A stretch of 64,000 nucleotides of DNA, taken from positions 124,001-188,000 of the forward strand of contig WHUX01000082.1 of assembly GCA_015179025.1 (NCBI GenBank), read 5' to 3'. The translations under genes and the position numbers were made by a program. Positions 42,515 to 55,699 of the stretch are shown here, piece by piece (the first letter of the stretch is position 1; every line of letters begins with the position of its first letter). The notes under the pieces are model-generated. The model was given only the letters and a program-made list of their open reading frames with translations. It made no database searches and was not told where the DNA came from. This DNA comes from Terfezia claveryi (Eukaryota > Ascomycota > Pezizomycetes > Pezizales > Pezizaceae).

Positions 42515-44473
42515 ATGACGAGTACGATATCAGACAATGTGAATTGGGTGGGTGATGTTTGTTCCTCGAATTTAGGAACGGGTACGTATGGTCTTTACTG
42601 TAGCCGCCACAATTGGCATAGATACTTACTACTATCGTCATACTTAGTCGCCAAAATCAACAACACTCTCTACGCGATCGGCGGATACATGATCCTCCGG
42701 GACTCCTCCGACCCAAACTCTCCCGGGGTAACCCTCGCAAACTCCCATCTCTACACAATTGACCTCAGCGGCAACTCCATCGATCTCGAAAAGGACTATA
42801 CCAGCATCATCACTGCACAGCGTCTCCCCGATGGTGTCCCTCGGACAATGTGGACGAATATGTTCAGTGATGGAAAAACCCAGCTCCATTTTTTTGGCGG
42901 GTTACAGAACCCTCAGCCCATATACCTAGCAAACGGGACTTGGGATTTGAGGCCTAGACCGGAGATTAACGATACCATGTGGACGTATCAGGTACAGGAG
43001 AAAAAGTGGTTTAATGTCGATAGCTCTGGGAAGAGGTTGATCTCTGGACTAGGCCAGGACGTGCTCGGACAAGCTGCAAGAGCGCAGAATTATAATCCCC
43101 CCGCTGGCGGAGGTGCGCGGGGGTGGATACATGGCGGTGCAGTTTGGACGGAAACATATAAAATTGGTAATACGACTGTGGGAAATGGCACTGCATTTCG
43201 GGAATTGAGGGATTTGTTTGAAGGTGTAGATGGTTCTGCATCTTCAAATGGTGCTTATTCCCTAACGAAAGTCAATACAACTACCGCTACCTCAGTAACG
43301 GCACCAAGACCAGTCGTTCAAGGGGGGATGGTCTTCCTCCCCTCCCTCGGTGATGAAGGCGCCCTAGTCCTTGTGGGTGGTAGTTCGCTTGGGGCGGTTA
43401 CCTCAATGAAGCAGGTCAACGTCTACGACATCTCTACCAAAACCTGGTTCACCCAAGCAACTTCCGCGGTGAATGGTACATTTCCCGAAGACCGCACGGA
43501 GGGATGCATAGTCGCTGGCGCCGCTCGGGATGGTTCAAGCATGAATATATATCTTTATGGAGGGAAAGTTGCAAATGCTGATGGAAGTGATCCCCCGTTC
43601 GTAAGTTTGGGTGAGATGTGGGTGCTTTCTATGCCAACGTTTCAGTGGGTTAGGAGTGGCAAGGACCAGACGGTGACGAGGGTTGGCCATACATGTCACG
43701 TTGTGAATGATAGGTATTTGGTTAGTTACCGGGGGTTGGGACCGACGCCGTGTGATAAAATGGGAGGGGTGCAGGTGTATGATATGAATAGCATGCAGTG
43801 GACTACGAAGCTGGTTACTGGAACTGGGTATGAAGTTCCGGGGATGGTATATCAGGTTATTGGAGGGAGGTAAGTTGATCAACCGTGGCCTCATGAAAAA
43901 AAGGCAATTACTGGTATTATTTGAATTTACTAACTAGTCTTTTCTCTCAGCGCACTCGGTGGTGCTACAAAAGTAACTCCCGCAGCAGGTTTCGCCGACG
44001 CCAAACTACAGCAACTTTTCAAATATAGTCCACCGCGCAACAGCACAGCAACTTTCATCCCCAGTAGCTCAAACTCCCCGAACAAAGCAGTCAAGATCGC
44101 TGTGCCAATCATCGTCATCTTCCTCCTTTTTGCCCTCCTCGCCGGATTCTTCCTGTACAGAAAACGCCGCCGGAGAATGTACGGGGCAGGAACCGGGCAA
44201 GTGGGCGTTGAATTAGCACCCAATCATGAAAATGATGAACCGATGGAGTACTATTGCGGTGAGCTTCCGAGCCCGCAGAAAAACGACCCGACGAAGATCA
44301 TGGAGTTGGAATCGAATTATCCGCCGGCATTTGAGTTGCCGGTGATGGGTGTTCCGGGTAATAGGAGGGATAGTGATGTTAATCCAAGCCCCCTGGTGGG
44401 CATGGAAGGGGTTCGTGAGACTGGCAGTTTGTTTAGGGATACAGGAAGGGCAGGAGACGCAGGAGATAAATAG
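42515..44473 (+). CDS. Kelch-repeat membrane protein, three exons
   Basis: Exons 42515-42581, 42648-43869 and 43951-44473 give 603 aa. Intron 1 (66 nt, GTACGT...TTAG) is a multiple of three with no stop; removing it aligns CSSNLGTVAKINNTLYAIGG with the usual first kelch strand. Intron 2 (81 nt) has GTAAGT, TTACTAACT and CTCAG. Kelch blades show LHFFGGLQNP, GALVLVGGSSLG and MNIYLYGGKV with WTYQVQEKKW and MWVLSMPTFQWVR. Exon 3 has Ser/Asn-rich stalk, one membrane helix (AVPIIVIFLLFALLAGFFLY), a stop-transfer RKRRRR and a cytoplasmic tail. Likely a type I plasma-membrane protein of the fungal 'cell wall anchored' kelch family. The frame is open upstream to ATG 42452; the missing signal peptide suggests an unseen first exon. 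Confidence 0.85.
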
Positions 44474-47314
44474 TTATAATAATCGTGGAGGCTACAGGCG
44501 TTGGGGAGGTGCGGGGTAATGAACGGGGATATAATGCTTGATTGGAGGATATGGTGTCTAAACACACTATAATCGTGTCAATATGGTCTGGGATGTGAAG
44601 CTAGGGTGGGTGGGAGAATGTAGATTCTTTCAGAAGGCGGTGGTGGTACTGGGTGTTACTTTGGGCTGGGACGTTCGTAATAAGTATACATTGTGACGGC
44701 TCGGAGTAGTAGTGCTTTCCAAGTGTACTATGATCAGTGTATAGTAGATAATTGGCCATATATATAGTTGTATATATATAAACTGCATTCTCGACATTAC
44801 TTTGATGTGCATGAAGTTGATATCTATTACGGATAGGTAAAGCATTGAGCATTTGTTATTCTACTTGAGACAAGTAGTAGTATTTTAATAAGTACAATGG
44901 AGTCGCGTTATAAAATACCCTCCACCAGTCCTGAGGGGGTTTCTTATAATGTGACTCCACTGTAGGTCTTTTTTGATAACAGAACCAAGCGTATACGAGC
45001 AAATTTCTGACGCAGCGGACGGAATGGGTGAAGGTAAATACTATCAGGAGGATGGTTTGTTAAAGTACCAACCCCTGCATGTTTCTGTCAAACAGACACT
45101 TGAACAAAAGTCTCTATAAATACCGAAACCACACCAAAAGTGGTGCTCTTGTTGTAACATGTTAATTCCAGCTACATTATTTAGGGAGGATCAATCCCTT
45201 TGATTTTTGCAGCCAAGAAGTGCGATGCTCCAGGTGGGCATAGTGGACTTTAGAATTGGAGTTAATTTTTTCAAACGCAAACTCTAAATTTTAGGCACTC
45301 CACCAACTTCTAGGGATTTAAGTCGCAAGTGCAAAATCCTTTTCTAGTCTGTACCATGCGATTATTACTGGTGGAAGAGTCACAGTCGTTTTTAGCAGCC
45401 TGAGTTAGCAAATTACTGAATCATTCAGGTATATGCATTCGGCCTGTCAATCATCTAGATTTACATTCAACATTTCCTGATGCTGGCCCTGGACGCCTAT
45501 TCCACCTATATTTCCATGTTTTTGATATGATATTGAGTTCTACTGGATACCGGTAGCGGTTGATGGTGTAGAAGATGAGAGAATAACTGCGATTCCTGGA
45601 GCTACATACTACATTCCTACTTAAGTAGGAAAGGAATTCAGCCATACGAAAAAGTCCGTTTGACATAGTTGATGCGAGAGCAGATGAGGTAGGATGCGAT
45701 AGGCAATGATTGTATTTTTGCTGATTCATGTATGGTTTGGTCTGTGCGTACTGGGTGGATTGTTCAAACCACTGGTCAATGGTTGGGTTTGCTGAATGGA
45801 ACAGAACACCATAGCCTTTGATCCTATCACTAAAGGTATTCCTTAACTCTTCTAGGTTATGAGAACATGTCTGTAGATGGCGTACAGGAAAATTTAATAG
45901 TACTGTATTGGATTATATAGAGGGCATGCGGGTCTGGAAACTTTACGCGGCATCTTTTGACTACGTTTCTAGTCCTACCGTGCTAGTGAGCTGGTAGTCC
46001 AGACATTCTCTGTGCATACATAAGTACTTAGCAGAACCAAATATTGATTTGGATGGTGGAAATAAGATTGTGAATACAATTATTAGTTAGACTGGATCTA
46101 TCTTGATTACCCTGAATTACCAACCAGGGACATTTTTACGACAAGTATGGGAGTGCTTGTGGAATGATAATGGAATAATTCGGTATAAAGCGGGAGGGAT
46201 TTCCAAGTAAAGCAGGTGGTACTTACCTGTTCCCTGCAGTTAGAAATACTTCCGGAAATCTTGCGCAAACTATATCAGAAGCAATTCTGTTTCTAAGATA
46301 GTGGGTATACAAGACCCCTGTAACAAACTTTTGCACACTTACACATTGTTAATGAGTACCATGAATATTCTGAAACAGAAACTGGAAATCGGCACGAAGC
46401 AAAGCTGAAGCTGCAGCCTGAGATGAGGGTTTTCTCACAGACATAGGGCAATGTGGGCACTATCTTTTTGCTCTTAAAGTATCAAGTAGAGGGTGGGGAA
46501 TGCTGAGCCACCAAAGCTGCGAATTTCCTTAAGTCAACTCTCTGGTGCACAATCCGTTGTAGGGAAGTGAATGAAAAACTGAAGCTGGACTATTGCACTG
46601 GAATATATACCGCCAGAGGACTTTGGACACAAGTTCTATTTGACCGTACAAGACTGTCAGAATACAAGACACAGGAGACAACAATTCTCCTGAGGATGGA
46701 GCCTCAGGAGAATTGTGCACCGTAGGACCTTCCGCTTTTGCCAAACTGTGACAATTGACTTGTTGCTTCCTGCCTCGCATCCAAGCTCTGCAGGCGCCAA
46801 ATACCATGGACTTGATTGCCCCGTTAGAATACGGTCTACTAGGTCCCCGTGACAACATTCGTAGGAGCAGGGTCAGTAACACATGCTGAAAAATAAATAT
46901 GCTAGATATCTATTTTCACTTCACACATTTTCGCCCTCTATTGCTGCGGCAAGTCTGTATATAATGCCAAAATCATCCCATCATGAAAAGCTAAATGCGT
47001 AAATCCTGAACTTGAAAGGAAAATCAGGGATATATATGCGAATACGGGACACCACTGCCTATTGCACACCGCCAGCTGCTTCCCCTCTCGCTTGAATCAT
47101 TGTACGCATAAGGAGAGCCACCATCATGACGCAAATCTTGCCCGCGCACGGCTACCAGCCGGGCTCACCGCAGCCCCAAATGCTTGTACCTCCGAATAGA
47201 GAAACCACACCAGACCTTAGATACTGGAATTAGTACCTGGTGCAGCCAGGGTTGAGCCGTCGAATGAATAGCCTTCGGGAGCTATCTCAGATATATCACC
47301 GTAGTCACCGCACT
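44474..47314. other. Intergenic region, no gene seen
   Basis: The kelch 3' UTR lies at the left. Short ORFs at 45451-45729 and 46529-46882 (minus) have no recognisable features. Confidence 0.4.
46681..46716. repeat. Perfect 15-bp stem hairpin
   Basis: ACAATTCTCCTGAGG and its exact complement are separated by a 6-nt loop (46696-46701). Confidence 0.85.
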
Positions 47315-48376
47315 TTAAAGCTCATCACAGGGGTCTACCTCCCCATCGTCGTATCCACCCTCAACACCCTCATCTTGATCGCTGTGGCCGGGATCCACGT
47401 TGAGAGTTTCCATTGAGATGGTTTGTGTCACAGCCAGAGGATCACTCCATGTGACACGCTTCTCCGAATTGCCTGGTGTCGTCTTCCGCCACTGGTTCAA
47501 CCCGGAAGAGTTCTTCAGCTCTGCCTGATCACTGCCGCTCTCGCTGCCCATACAATCTTTGCGTCTTCCGTGGTTTCCTCCAGCTTCCGCCTGCGATTCC
47601 TCATGTAGCAACTCAGCCCTAACTGTAAGAGCTCTATCATGGGCTGCTGCTGCTGCGCTCTCTGGGGTACTGATTAGTGATGAACTAACCATTAGGATGG
47701 CTCCGGATTCCAGTTCCGCTCCGAACGCTCCGACATCGATCACAGCTGACCGACGGCGGTGTCCCCTCGCGCCACTTTGGAGGGGGAACAGCGGCCGTCT
47801 GCGAGGGGTCAAATAATTCACTTCAGGCGAGAGCTCAGTTGACTCGTCTCCGGTTGAGACTTTGGGAATTTCTATATCAGTGTATCCCCTTGCCGTTGCT
47901 GTGAAGTGAAGCTCTGATGGTGCCCTAAAGGCTTGGGATTCAGAGCGTTCAAGTTGGAAAACCCTAGACCTCAGTGATCCTTTGTTGTCAAGGATATCGG
48001 GTGTCTCGGATTGTTTGATGGAGGATCTATTAGTAGAGTGGTTCTTTATTATAGAATGAGACATTTGGTTAAGATAATGGCCTTCAGTGGACCTTGTGGC
48101 TAAAACGTCAGAACTGGACCCGAGTGTGGGAGGTACATGAAAAGTGGCGGATACCCGATGGCTTCGTGGTGCCAAGGCCACACTTGTGGGCGTTAGCCTG
48201 CTGGGCGCAGCTCCATGGGCCCTGAATATGTCCTAGATAACACCATCAGCTCCTTGTATTGGAGATGTGGCAGAACTGTTAGTACTTACTTCATTTTTCC
48301 CCGTACTCTCATGATAAATGTATTCCGAACTCCCGGTAGGTCCTGCGTCGGCATTAGGGGGTATATGTGAATCCAT
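47315..48376 (-). CDS. Hypothetical 334-aa acidic protein, two exons
   Basis: Exon 1 is 48290-48376 (MDSHIPPNADAGPTGSSEYI...), exon 2 is 47315-48232. The 57-nt intron has GTAAGT and TCTAG, and the in-frame TAG at its end makes splicing necessary. The protein looks disordered and has a basic stretch (TPRRRPLFP, RGHRRRSAV), an Ala-rich run, and near the C-terminus EKRVTWSDPL, which fits the RVxF/W docking motif for protein phosphatase 1. It ends in a Gly/Asp-rich acidic tail. No family is recognised; PP1 binding is a hypothesis from the motif. Confidence 0.7.
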
Positions 48377-50440
48377 CAAGGGCCAGCTGGTGGAGCCGGA
48401 GTGGGAGGGGGAAAGAAGGAGGAAGGGTTTGATCGTGCTCTAAGAATAAGAATGGAAACCTAGAGCAAAGTGGAGCGGGAGGAGTTCATGTAGGTAGGGG
48501 ACAGGAAACTGGTATTGACTTTCCTTGCATCTTCAAGCTCGGTGCTCCGCGCCCTGCAGTACTGGCAGTCCCAGATCTTGTAATTTTGAGGAGAAGGTTT
48601 TTCTGGACGGACCATGGTTATCTGGACAAAGCATGGCATCGGGGCACCAATGATTATCTATCTACCTCAGCGTATGAGCGTCATAGGAAAACTCGAGTAC
48701 GGGAACTCCAAATCCCACCATCCTATACAATGAATTCTTTCTTTTCTTTTTTCAGTCATTACTCGCTTAAGGGCTTGCGCCATAATGGCGAGGCTATAAC
48801 CTCTTTACTCTAGCCGTGCTACTGCACAGGGATGTGCGCCTTCGCCATAGGCAAACAGCTTGAATACGAAATACATAATGATCTACAAAAAAAAATACAC
48901 TCATAATGGTAGTAAGGACTCCGTGGCATCACTTGACTATCTTCTGAAGGCGACCCAGATTATCTGAGATGAAACACAAGAATATTCACAATAAATGTGA
49001 ACTATACTACGCTCGTATACGTTATACACAGAACGTAGTACGGACACGTTACCAATAAGAAGCGTCGTTACCCTGAAATGAAACTTGGAATGTGGGTGCT
49101 GAACTGCCTGCCGCTAATTTCCGATACCCCTCTGGCTCTCGATCGCTCAGAATTCCGCGGAAGTCATTGTCTACCTCAAGTTTGTTTGTGCATCAGATTG
49201 GTTGACGCGTTTTACCCCCTGTGTCACTTGCCGGCGTATCAATCGGGATAGCTTCCATTTGGCACCGGGAAACCACCCCACGGGTAGCAAGGCAAAGTTT
49301 TTCTATCACCCAGGTAGGGACCAGAAAGTTGAATGTGAGCGCTTGTAGCGGTGTGGTAGGCGACGGCAAGCCGCTGTGGAGCTTTTTCCATACATGCATT
49401 TCAGAGGTTATTCCGTTTTGTACTCACGGGTGTGGCAAGTCGAAGATAAATGAGCCCCACAATTTATAGTTATCTTGGGCTGCCCTTCCTTATTGGATAT
49501 GCAAAGTGTATCTAATAGATAATCGAGCCAATAGGGAAAGGCAGGCTGTGGTGAAATCAGACTTCTAGGTCTGAAGCCAATCCAATGTCGCAGGATAAAA
49601 GAATGAAAGGGTCTAATAGGAGCCGCAGAGCCTATGGTATAGGGCCCGCAACGGCGCTCTGGCTACTTGCCGGCAAAATCCTTGGAACCCCCCCTCTCTC
49701 TACTCTCTCCATAATATACAGAGGTGAGGTGAGGAATACAGTTGTGTGCAAAGAACTCAGTTAGGCTATTATTTTTTTCCATTGGTTTCAAAGCTGGTGG
49801 CGGCGTTTTCAAGTTATTATCATCAACTGGTTGAGTTGAAGTCCTACAATTAACCAGACCTAGACTTTAAGCTGTGGCATGCTTGAGAATGCTGACCAGA
49901 ATGGTTCGAGACCCTATGGCTGAACCCCTCTGAATCTTCCATAGTGCTCCTCGGAGCAGGCCCGCGAAAATCCTTTCACCTAACGAGCATTAGACATTAC
50001 GGCAGAAAGAAGCACTAATAGCGTGAGAGGCTTGAGTGTCCAATGGAGCAATCTTCGAAACATTGAGCAACAAAATAAAAATTCGCACCTATACGCTAAA
50101 GAAATAAAAGGAGTGAGGATCCTCGGAAACTCTCTTCCGATGAATAGCCAGTTGATTATTCGGGCTCACCTATAAGAAAAAATGAGATGACCCACGGCAA
50201 AGTGTTGGCAAACCAAAAATCCCTCTTTGAATGTTACGCACACCACTCAAACCCATCATCTATCAACCAACTTGAGACATTTGCTCTGAAATGACCAAAC
50301 ACAATCGCCCTACCAAAAACATATTCAACCCGGTATCATCTATGACAGGTTCTCCAGAAGAATTCAAAACACTATGTACTGGAAAGAAGCAACCAAACGA
50401 AACATCCCTCCATGTGCTCTCAACTCTATTAATTTCAATA
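48377..50440. other. Intergenic region, possible missed exon
   Basis: A minus ORF at 49193-49399 has protein-like composition (LTFNFLVPTWVIEKLCLATR) and could be an exon, but no partner exon or splice pair was established. Confidence 0.35.
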
Positions 50441-51901
50441 TCAATTACGGAGCATATCGGGATAAATCTTGCGACGTTTTATCACCCAGAATGGGATTCG
50501 GCTTTGATCATGGTTGACTGTGCTTCCGGAACAGTCAAAGGGGTTTCTGCGTTTTCGTTCCTGGATTCCAGGTACGAGAGGTGGTAAAGGCTTCGTATGC
50601 TTTTGATCGGCAATCTTTTCTTCAACTTGAGTATCTGGCGTTGATTCCTGGATACTTGAAAGTGCAAGGCCTTCAAGCGTGAGTGCAGGGTTCGCAACCA
50701 CGAGCATCTCATCTAAATCGTCGTTGCCGTCTGCCATCTGCCAATTTCCGGTTAGGAATAAACTGCTGTCCTTATTCCTTCCATTTAAGAGGGGTTCGAA
50801 TTGTTCGTAAATCCCCTCTTCCAGTTGGGCAGTGTCCGTCAATGGTTCGTCGTTGATCACTGCAAGGGACTCAACAGTCACTGCCCTATTTGCAACCATA
50901 TTTTCCGGGTCACCAGTGGCTGCGGCCTTCAAATCACCTGCATCGAATAAGCGCTCGTCTTCCTCCTCCTGATCGAAGAAATTTGCCTTTTCGTCTTTCT
51001 CGCTATTTGAGAGTATTCGGCAACTTTGAAAGACTCCAAACTCTGCCCTTTGTGTTTCCTCAGGCTTTGTGGGCCACTGTGCTCCGTATCCTTCGGTGGA
51101 CCCACTGACAAATTTACACATATGTACACCTACAACCATTTCGCCAGTATGTTGTACGATTTCCATCCGGTCTTCAATAATATGGCGAGGTTTCAATCGA
51201 TTTTCCACCATTTCTCCCCCGCTATTATTTGCGCTTGCGTTATATGGAGGAGTTTCAACTGTCTTGTTATCTTCCTGTCTGTCGTCATATATTTTTTTTT
51301 CAACTTCAAGTTGCTCCTCCGGTTTTATATCAACCTCAGATTCATCCTTAGTGTCTTCTTGAGCTGTGCTTTGCTGACCGCTCATGCCTACATCATCCCC
51401 GTCCTCCGGCTCTTCATCATTCAGGAACAAGAAGTATTCATCCTCCCTATCCAACGACTCCCGGAGGGTCTCCCATTCGCCACCCCTTCTTTTGATATCG
51501 GCGTGATGAGCGATTGGCTTCACTAGCACCTTTCGACAGAAGGTGATCTTTCTCCGGTGCGGGAGTTCTTCTAAGCTAAATGGCTTCATAAGGGGTACGA
51601 TGCAAAGGTCGCACTGAGGGTGTGGACCACGAAGACTACACTCTTGCCGGTGGTTCTTTTCTGTGTTGTCTATAGTTTTTTGGTCAAAGAGTATGCGTCG
51701 GTGCCCGTGCTTACGTCTGCGGCCTTTCTCCTTCGCTCGACATCCGGGGGGGGTGACGTTGCTGGATCCAGCGGTCACACCACTGTGATATCGATCTGTC
51801 TCCTGGAGGCTGCGTGGTCGTAGTGGAAGATGTTTAGTCACACGTAGGGGTGGGGCCTGCGATCTCCTGATGGCTCTGAAGGGAACCCAGTACTGTTTCA
51901 T
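50441..51901 (-). CDS. Hypothetical 486-aa acidic protein
   Basis: The longest uninterrupted frame in the window. ATG at 51901 starts MKQYWVPFRAIRRSQAPPLR; the frame is open upstream to 51955 without an ATG, so a 5' exon is possible. The N-terminus is basic, with CSLRGPHPQCDLCIVPL (three Cys and a His, possible metal site), then KITFCRKVLVKPIAHHADIK. From about residue 170 it is acidic and low in complexity, and it closes with basic QERKRRNPFDC and VIKRRKIYP, which could be nuclear localisation signals. No domain recognised; a host nuclear protein is plausible. Confidence 0.65.
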   Translation of the reverse strand: MKQYWVPFRAIRRSQAPPLRVTKHLPLRPRSLQETDRYHSGVTAGSSNVTPPGCRAKEKGRRRKHGHRRILFDQKTIDNTEKNHRQECSLRGPHPQCDLCIVPLMKPFSLEELPHRRKITFCRKVLVKPIAHHADIKRRGGEWETLRESLDREDEYFLFLNDEEPEDGDDVGMSGQQSTAQEDTKDESEVDIKPEEQLEVEKKIYDDRQEDNKTVETPPYNASANNSGGEMVENRLKPRHIIEDRMEIVQHTGEMVVGVHMCKFVSGSTEGYGAQWPTKPEETQRAEFGVFQSCRILSNSEKDEKANFFDQEEEDERLFDAGDLKAAATGDPENMVANRAVTVESLAVINDEPLTDTAQLEEGIYEQFEPLLNGRNKDSSLFLTGNWQMADGNDDLDEMLVVANPALTLEGLALSSIQESTPDTQVEEKIADQKHTKPLPPLVPGIQERKRRNPFDCSGSTVNHDQSRIPFWVIKRRKIYPDMLRN

Positions 51902-51964
51902 TGGGTTCTCCTTGTTTATAGGTTGAGTCGCGGGAATTGACGTGTTACGCCGCAAGCCCTAAGC

Positions 51965-52159
51965 CTAACGTGCCCGTTTCTGGTGGGAGTCCGGACAGGC
52001 ACTATGAGACCCAGGATACGTGGAATCCTCAGCCCCAATCCGCCTGTGGTCTTCAGGGAGTATTGCCGCGTGGCCAGGTGTGTTGTCGAGCGTTGCGCTC
52101 GCAGGATATCGGTGGAAAATTTTGTCGAATGGGGGCTTTGCTAGCTTGGCCTCCTCCAC
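51965..52159 (-). CDS. Candidate upstream exon or short ORF
   Basis: The minus strand encodes MEEAKLAKPPFDKIFHRYPA and continues to HQKRAR and a stop, 64 codons, 64 bp before the 486-aa gene. CTTAG acceptors lie in the gap, but no donor in the right phase was found, so the link is unproven. Confidence 0.3.
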   Translation of the reverse strand: MEEAKLAKPPFDKIFHRYPASATLDNTPGHAAILPEDHRRIGAEDSTYPGSHSACPDSHQKRAR

Positions 52160-54839
52160 CTTGGTGACTAAGCTCTGTACACATCGTGTGGACTTGGCAG
52201 CAACGTGAACGTAAACATCGTTCCCAAATTACTTGTAGGGAGTAAACGTGGGCCTTTAACACCGGGGAGTACCCACGGAGGCCTCTAATACATAATCCTC
52301 GCGTTATTGCGATTCTGGGACATCAGCAGTGACAGCCGGGATGGACGTACGCACACAAAATCAAGGAAACGGGGCCTTGAGAATGATATATACCTCGGTC
52401 CGATAGCTGCCTAGATCCTGGGATTTTTCGCACGTATTCACCATGACGCCGTTAGACCTTACAATCAAGCTCAGGTTCATAGGATACGATAGTTGATTGC
52501 CTAGCCTGATATAAGCAGAGTGCCATCTATATCTAGTAGCCGTACACCAGGTCTCACTCTCCAAAAAAAATTTACACCAGGAAGGGATGTAGTTTGGCAG
52601 TTGATTGAAATGTATTTCAAATGAACATCCCTAGTTGTTTGCAGAAACAGATTCATTAGACACAGTGCATAGGCTGCCACAATAGTACAAAACAGCATAC
52701 AGCACTGGCATCCTAGTATATGTAAAATGCCAATTCAATTTCAACCCCTCAGGCGGTAAGTCATTTACACCTGAAGAACGTAGAAAGAAGCCAAGGCCAA
52801 GGTAACTGTCCATGGGGTCATAATCTGAAAGGACAGGGGAAAAAAGCTAGTGGAGATTCGAGAGGAGGACTGGGTAACGATAAAATCATCCACAGGTAAA
52901 GCTCGAAACTTCCTCACTATTAATTCCTCCTATCGAACTATCCACGATGAGCCTCCCACTGCTCGGCCCCGGCGCTAGTATTCTAGTTTTTTTGGAACTA
53001 TCTTTACGTCAGTGATTTTTGGTACTGTGCCAGGACCATCTGCCTTACGTGGCATTAATATTATCCTTAAGCTTCGTACATTAATATATGGAAGGACCGT
53101 CCCCTGACAAAGGTCTTAGTGATATAGCCACTAAGTTCGCTTCGGGAGATATCTGTGCGCAGTTCATATTCCTAGAGCGGTAAATTACAGTGGTGTACAT
53201 CAGCATCAAATAAGAACTTTGTAAAGGATGTGAATTCGAGGAGTTTTCTCTGTGGCTGCTGGTGATAAAAACCCCAAGAGCATTCGCGGTACTGGTAACC
53301 ATCCCTGAAGCCCTGGCTTTATTCGCGAATTTCTACGGTAATGGACCAAATAAATAGGGAATTTTTATACGAGTTAGGCGTATAGATCTTCAGGACTATA
53401 GGCTGGCAGATTAGCTCTGGGAGTGGACCAGCGGGAATTGGTTTCCATAAAAAATATGCCCGTTCATCATGCCTCACATGGTTTCCTTCGGTTTTGGGTA
53501 TTGAGTAGAGCACCTACGAGGAACCTATTGCAATTTTACTACATTGGTGGAGGTTAAGTACATTTAACCGCAAGGCACAGCAAGATAAAATATTAAATCC
53601 TTGTTAGTTTTCCCAATTACTGGTAGTCCATCAGCCCCTGAACCATAAAGTTGGTCACGCAGATGATGAACTCCCAGATAATACATGAATGGTATGTTAC
53701 AGGCCAACCAGGTAAGGGCCCAGCCGCCCAGGTAAAAATCTTGGAGAACTATATTGCTAGGTATAGGAGGTTAGTATGTTTATGTAATAGGGGTAAGAGA
53801 TTGATAGGCAGTCATGATTATATTTGAAGAATAAATCAATTATATCTGGGGTATATTTGTGTGGAATACTTTTGTTTATAAGATAGGTTTGAAGGGGAGA
53901 TAGACTAGGAATATCTCAACCCAACAGAGTTTAAAATGTAGTGCCCAATATCTGAAGGGAATATATATTTAAGAGTATTTGACTAGTCTAACATAGAAGA
54001 AATCCAATAAAACTAGCTAAGGTCCTCTTATAGTTCTTAGCATTGAGCTCACCTCACGCATATTGGGATAAAGCACTCAATGGGTACAAAGGGCCTCTGT
54101 GCAATAGGTACACTCGGTATGTTAAACTGATAAACTGTTACGAGTCCGAGTACAGGAGGGTTACCATTTACCAAAGTGCGTGTAGAGCGCATTTCGGCAA
54201 CCGAGCACCGTAAGCCTTGCACCGAGTATATGGCCTGATCAACCATTAGGGCAGCAGGACAGACTTAATGAGTTATACTTGAAGCCTGTTTGAGCGGCTA
54301 CCCGCACTCACGTTTGCCTGATATCAAGCCAAATGGTACATGTAACGTACCTTCCTTAAATTCCGTTATACGGACCCTGATTCCGCCTCAGGCTCTCAGC
54401 TACTAGAATCTGATTCGGTTTGGGAAGTCACTATCCTACTCTTCTCAGTGGGCCGGCCTCCTATGGCCAGCGCCAGCCTGGACAGCTCCAAGTGAGGCCG
54501 GCAAACACCTATGCATGTATCAAGGCTGTTACTGACCTAGGCAGCCTGAATTGTCCGGGTAGCCAAATAACCTGGACCTTCTGGAGAGCCTGAATAGCCC
54601 AGAGACTGCCTATGATCTCCGCAGCCCGCCCACACTGACACTGCCGAGCTTCAGTCGAAATTTCCAAACCTATATATAGCAATGCTGAGTCGACCCACAC
54701 CCATACCTCGTCCGAGGTCTCCGTTGACCGGGAACGAGGGAGGGGGAACATACTACACGTATTAAGTAGTGCTATACGTATACATGAAATATTCTCGATA
54801 CCAGGATATGCCCCTTCCCCCCTCCTGGCCCCATATATA
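52160..54839. other. Unassigned
   Basis: Only short, unrelated ORFs on both strands. 54420-54620 is rich in GGCC/CAGCCTG motifs and may be a repeat end. No gene supported. Confidence 0.35.
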
Positions 54840-55557
54840 CAGAGATCTCTCGTTACAAGCATATCAGATATAAGCATATATTGGTTACAAGCATACCTTC
54901 GGCAGTCCCACATAGTAAATAAGCATATTTTTGTTACTAGAATATTCTTATTTTTTTGGCTTAGTCACCATACATATGCTTGTAACAAGAGAAGCGCCTT
55001 GCCATATTCGGTATGTTTATCGATAAGAAATAACCCCGCAGGCACGATGAAGCAACATAAGAGTTCAATCTAACATACTAAGAACAAGCTTACTATTTAC
55101 CGACGGTAGTGCCAACCAGACTACTTACCACGATTTACCCAATGGGCTCAAATGCCTACTGCTTATGGATCTCCGCATGTTCTGCAACGACAAGAGTGAG
55201 CGACAACATCACTGCAAGATGTCCTCAAGCGGGAGAAAAGACGCACTGAAACTCTTGAGGTTCAGCGCAGTTCAGCACAGAAGTCACCATGTTTATTTAA
55301 CGCAGGATTACTGACTTTGTGCTGGGTCCAGCCTCCTCCTCCTCATACATATCCCTTCTGCTCATTTATATTTATTTATTTATTTAATATTATCACTGTT
55401 CATACTTGTTATTTGGATGTCTGGCATTTATTATCCCATTTTGTAACCTTTCCTTGCTCGCTCTACCTTTATTTCTGTTTCTCTAGATATAAGAATATAT
55501 TGGTTACAAGCATACTTCATCTGGTCCGGAGCGTATGCTTGTAACGAGAGATCTCTG
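54840..55557 (+). mobile_element. TA-flanked CAGAGATCTC element, 718 bp
   Basis: It has the same TIR as 17958-18952 and TA on both sides. It is shorter by an internal deletion but shares TTATCGATAAGAAATAACCC and the DVLKREKRRTETLEVQRS-like C-terminal coding scrap. Confidence 0.85.
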
Positions 55558-55699
55558 TATTCAGTAGAACAATATTTTTATCTTATAGAGTTGTCCCCTA
55601 ATATATTTGAGAAATGAGAGCACCTAATTGGGCAGTTGGTTATGCAGGATTGGAAGGTTAATCAATAGAGATTACAACTTTCAACCTGAGGAAGAGATA

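Noticed and set aside
51965..52159. Firm 5' exon of the 486-aa gene
   Set aside because: No donor in the right phase was found, so it is listed only as a candidate.
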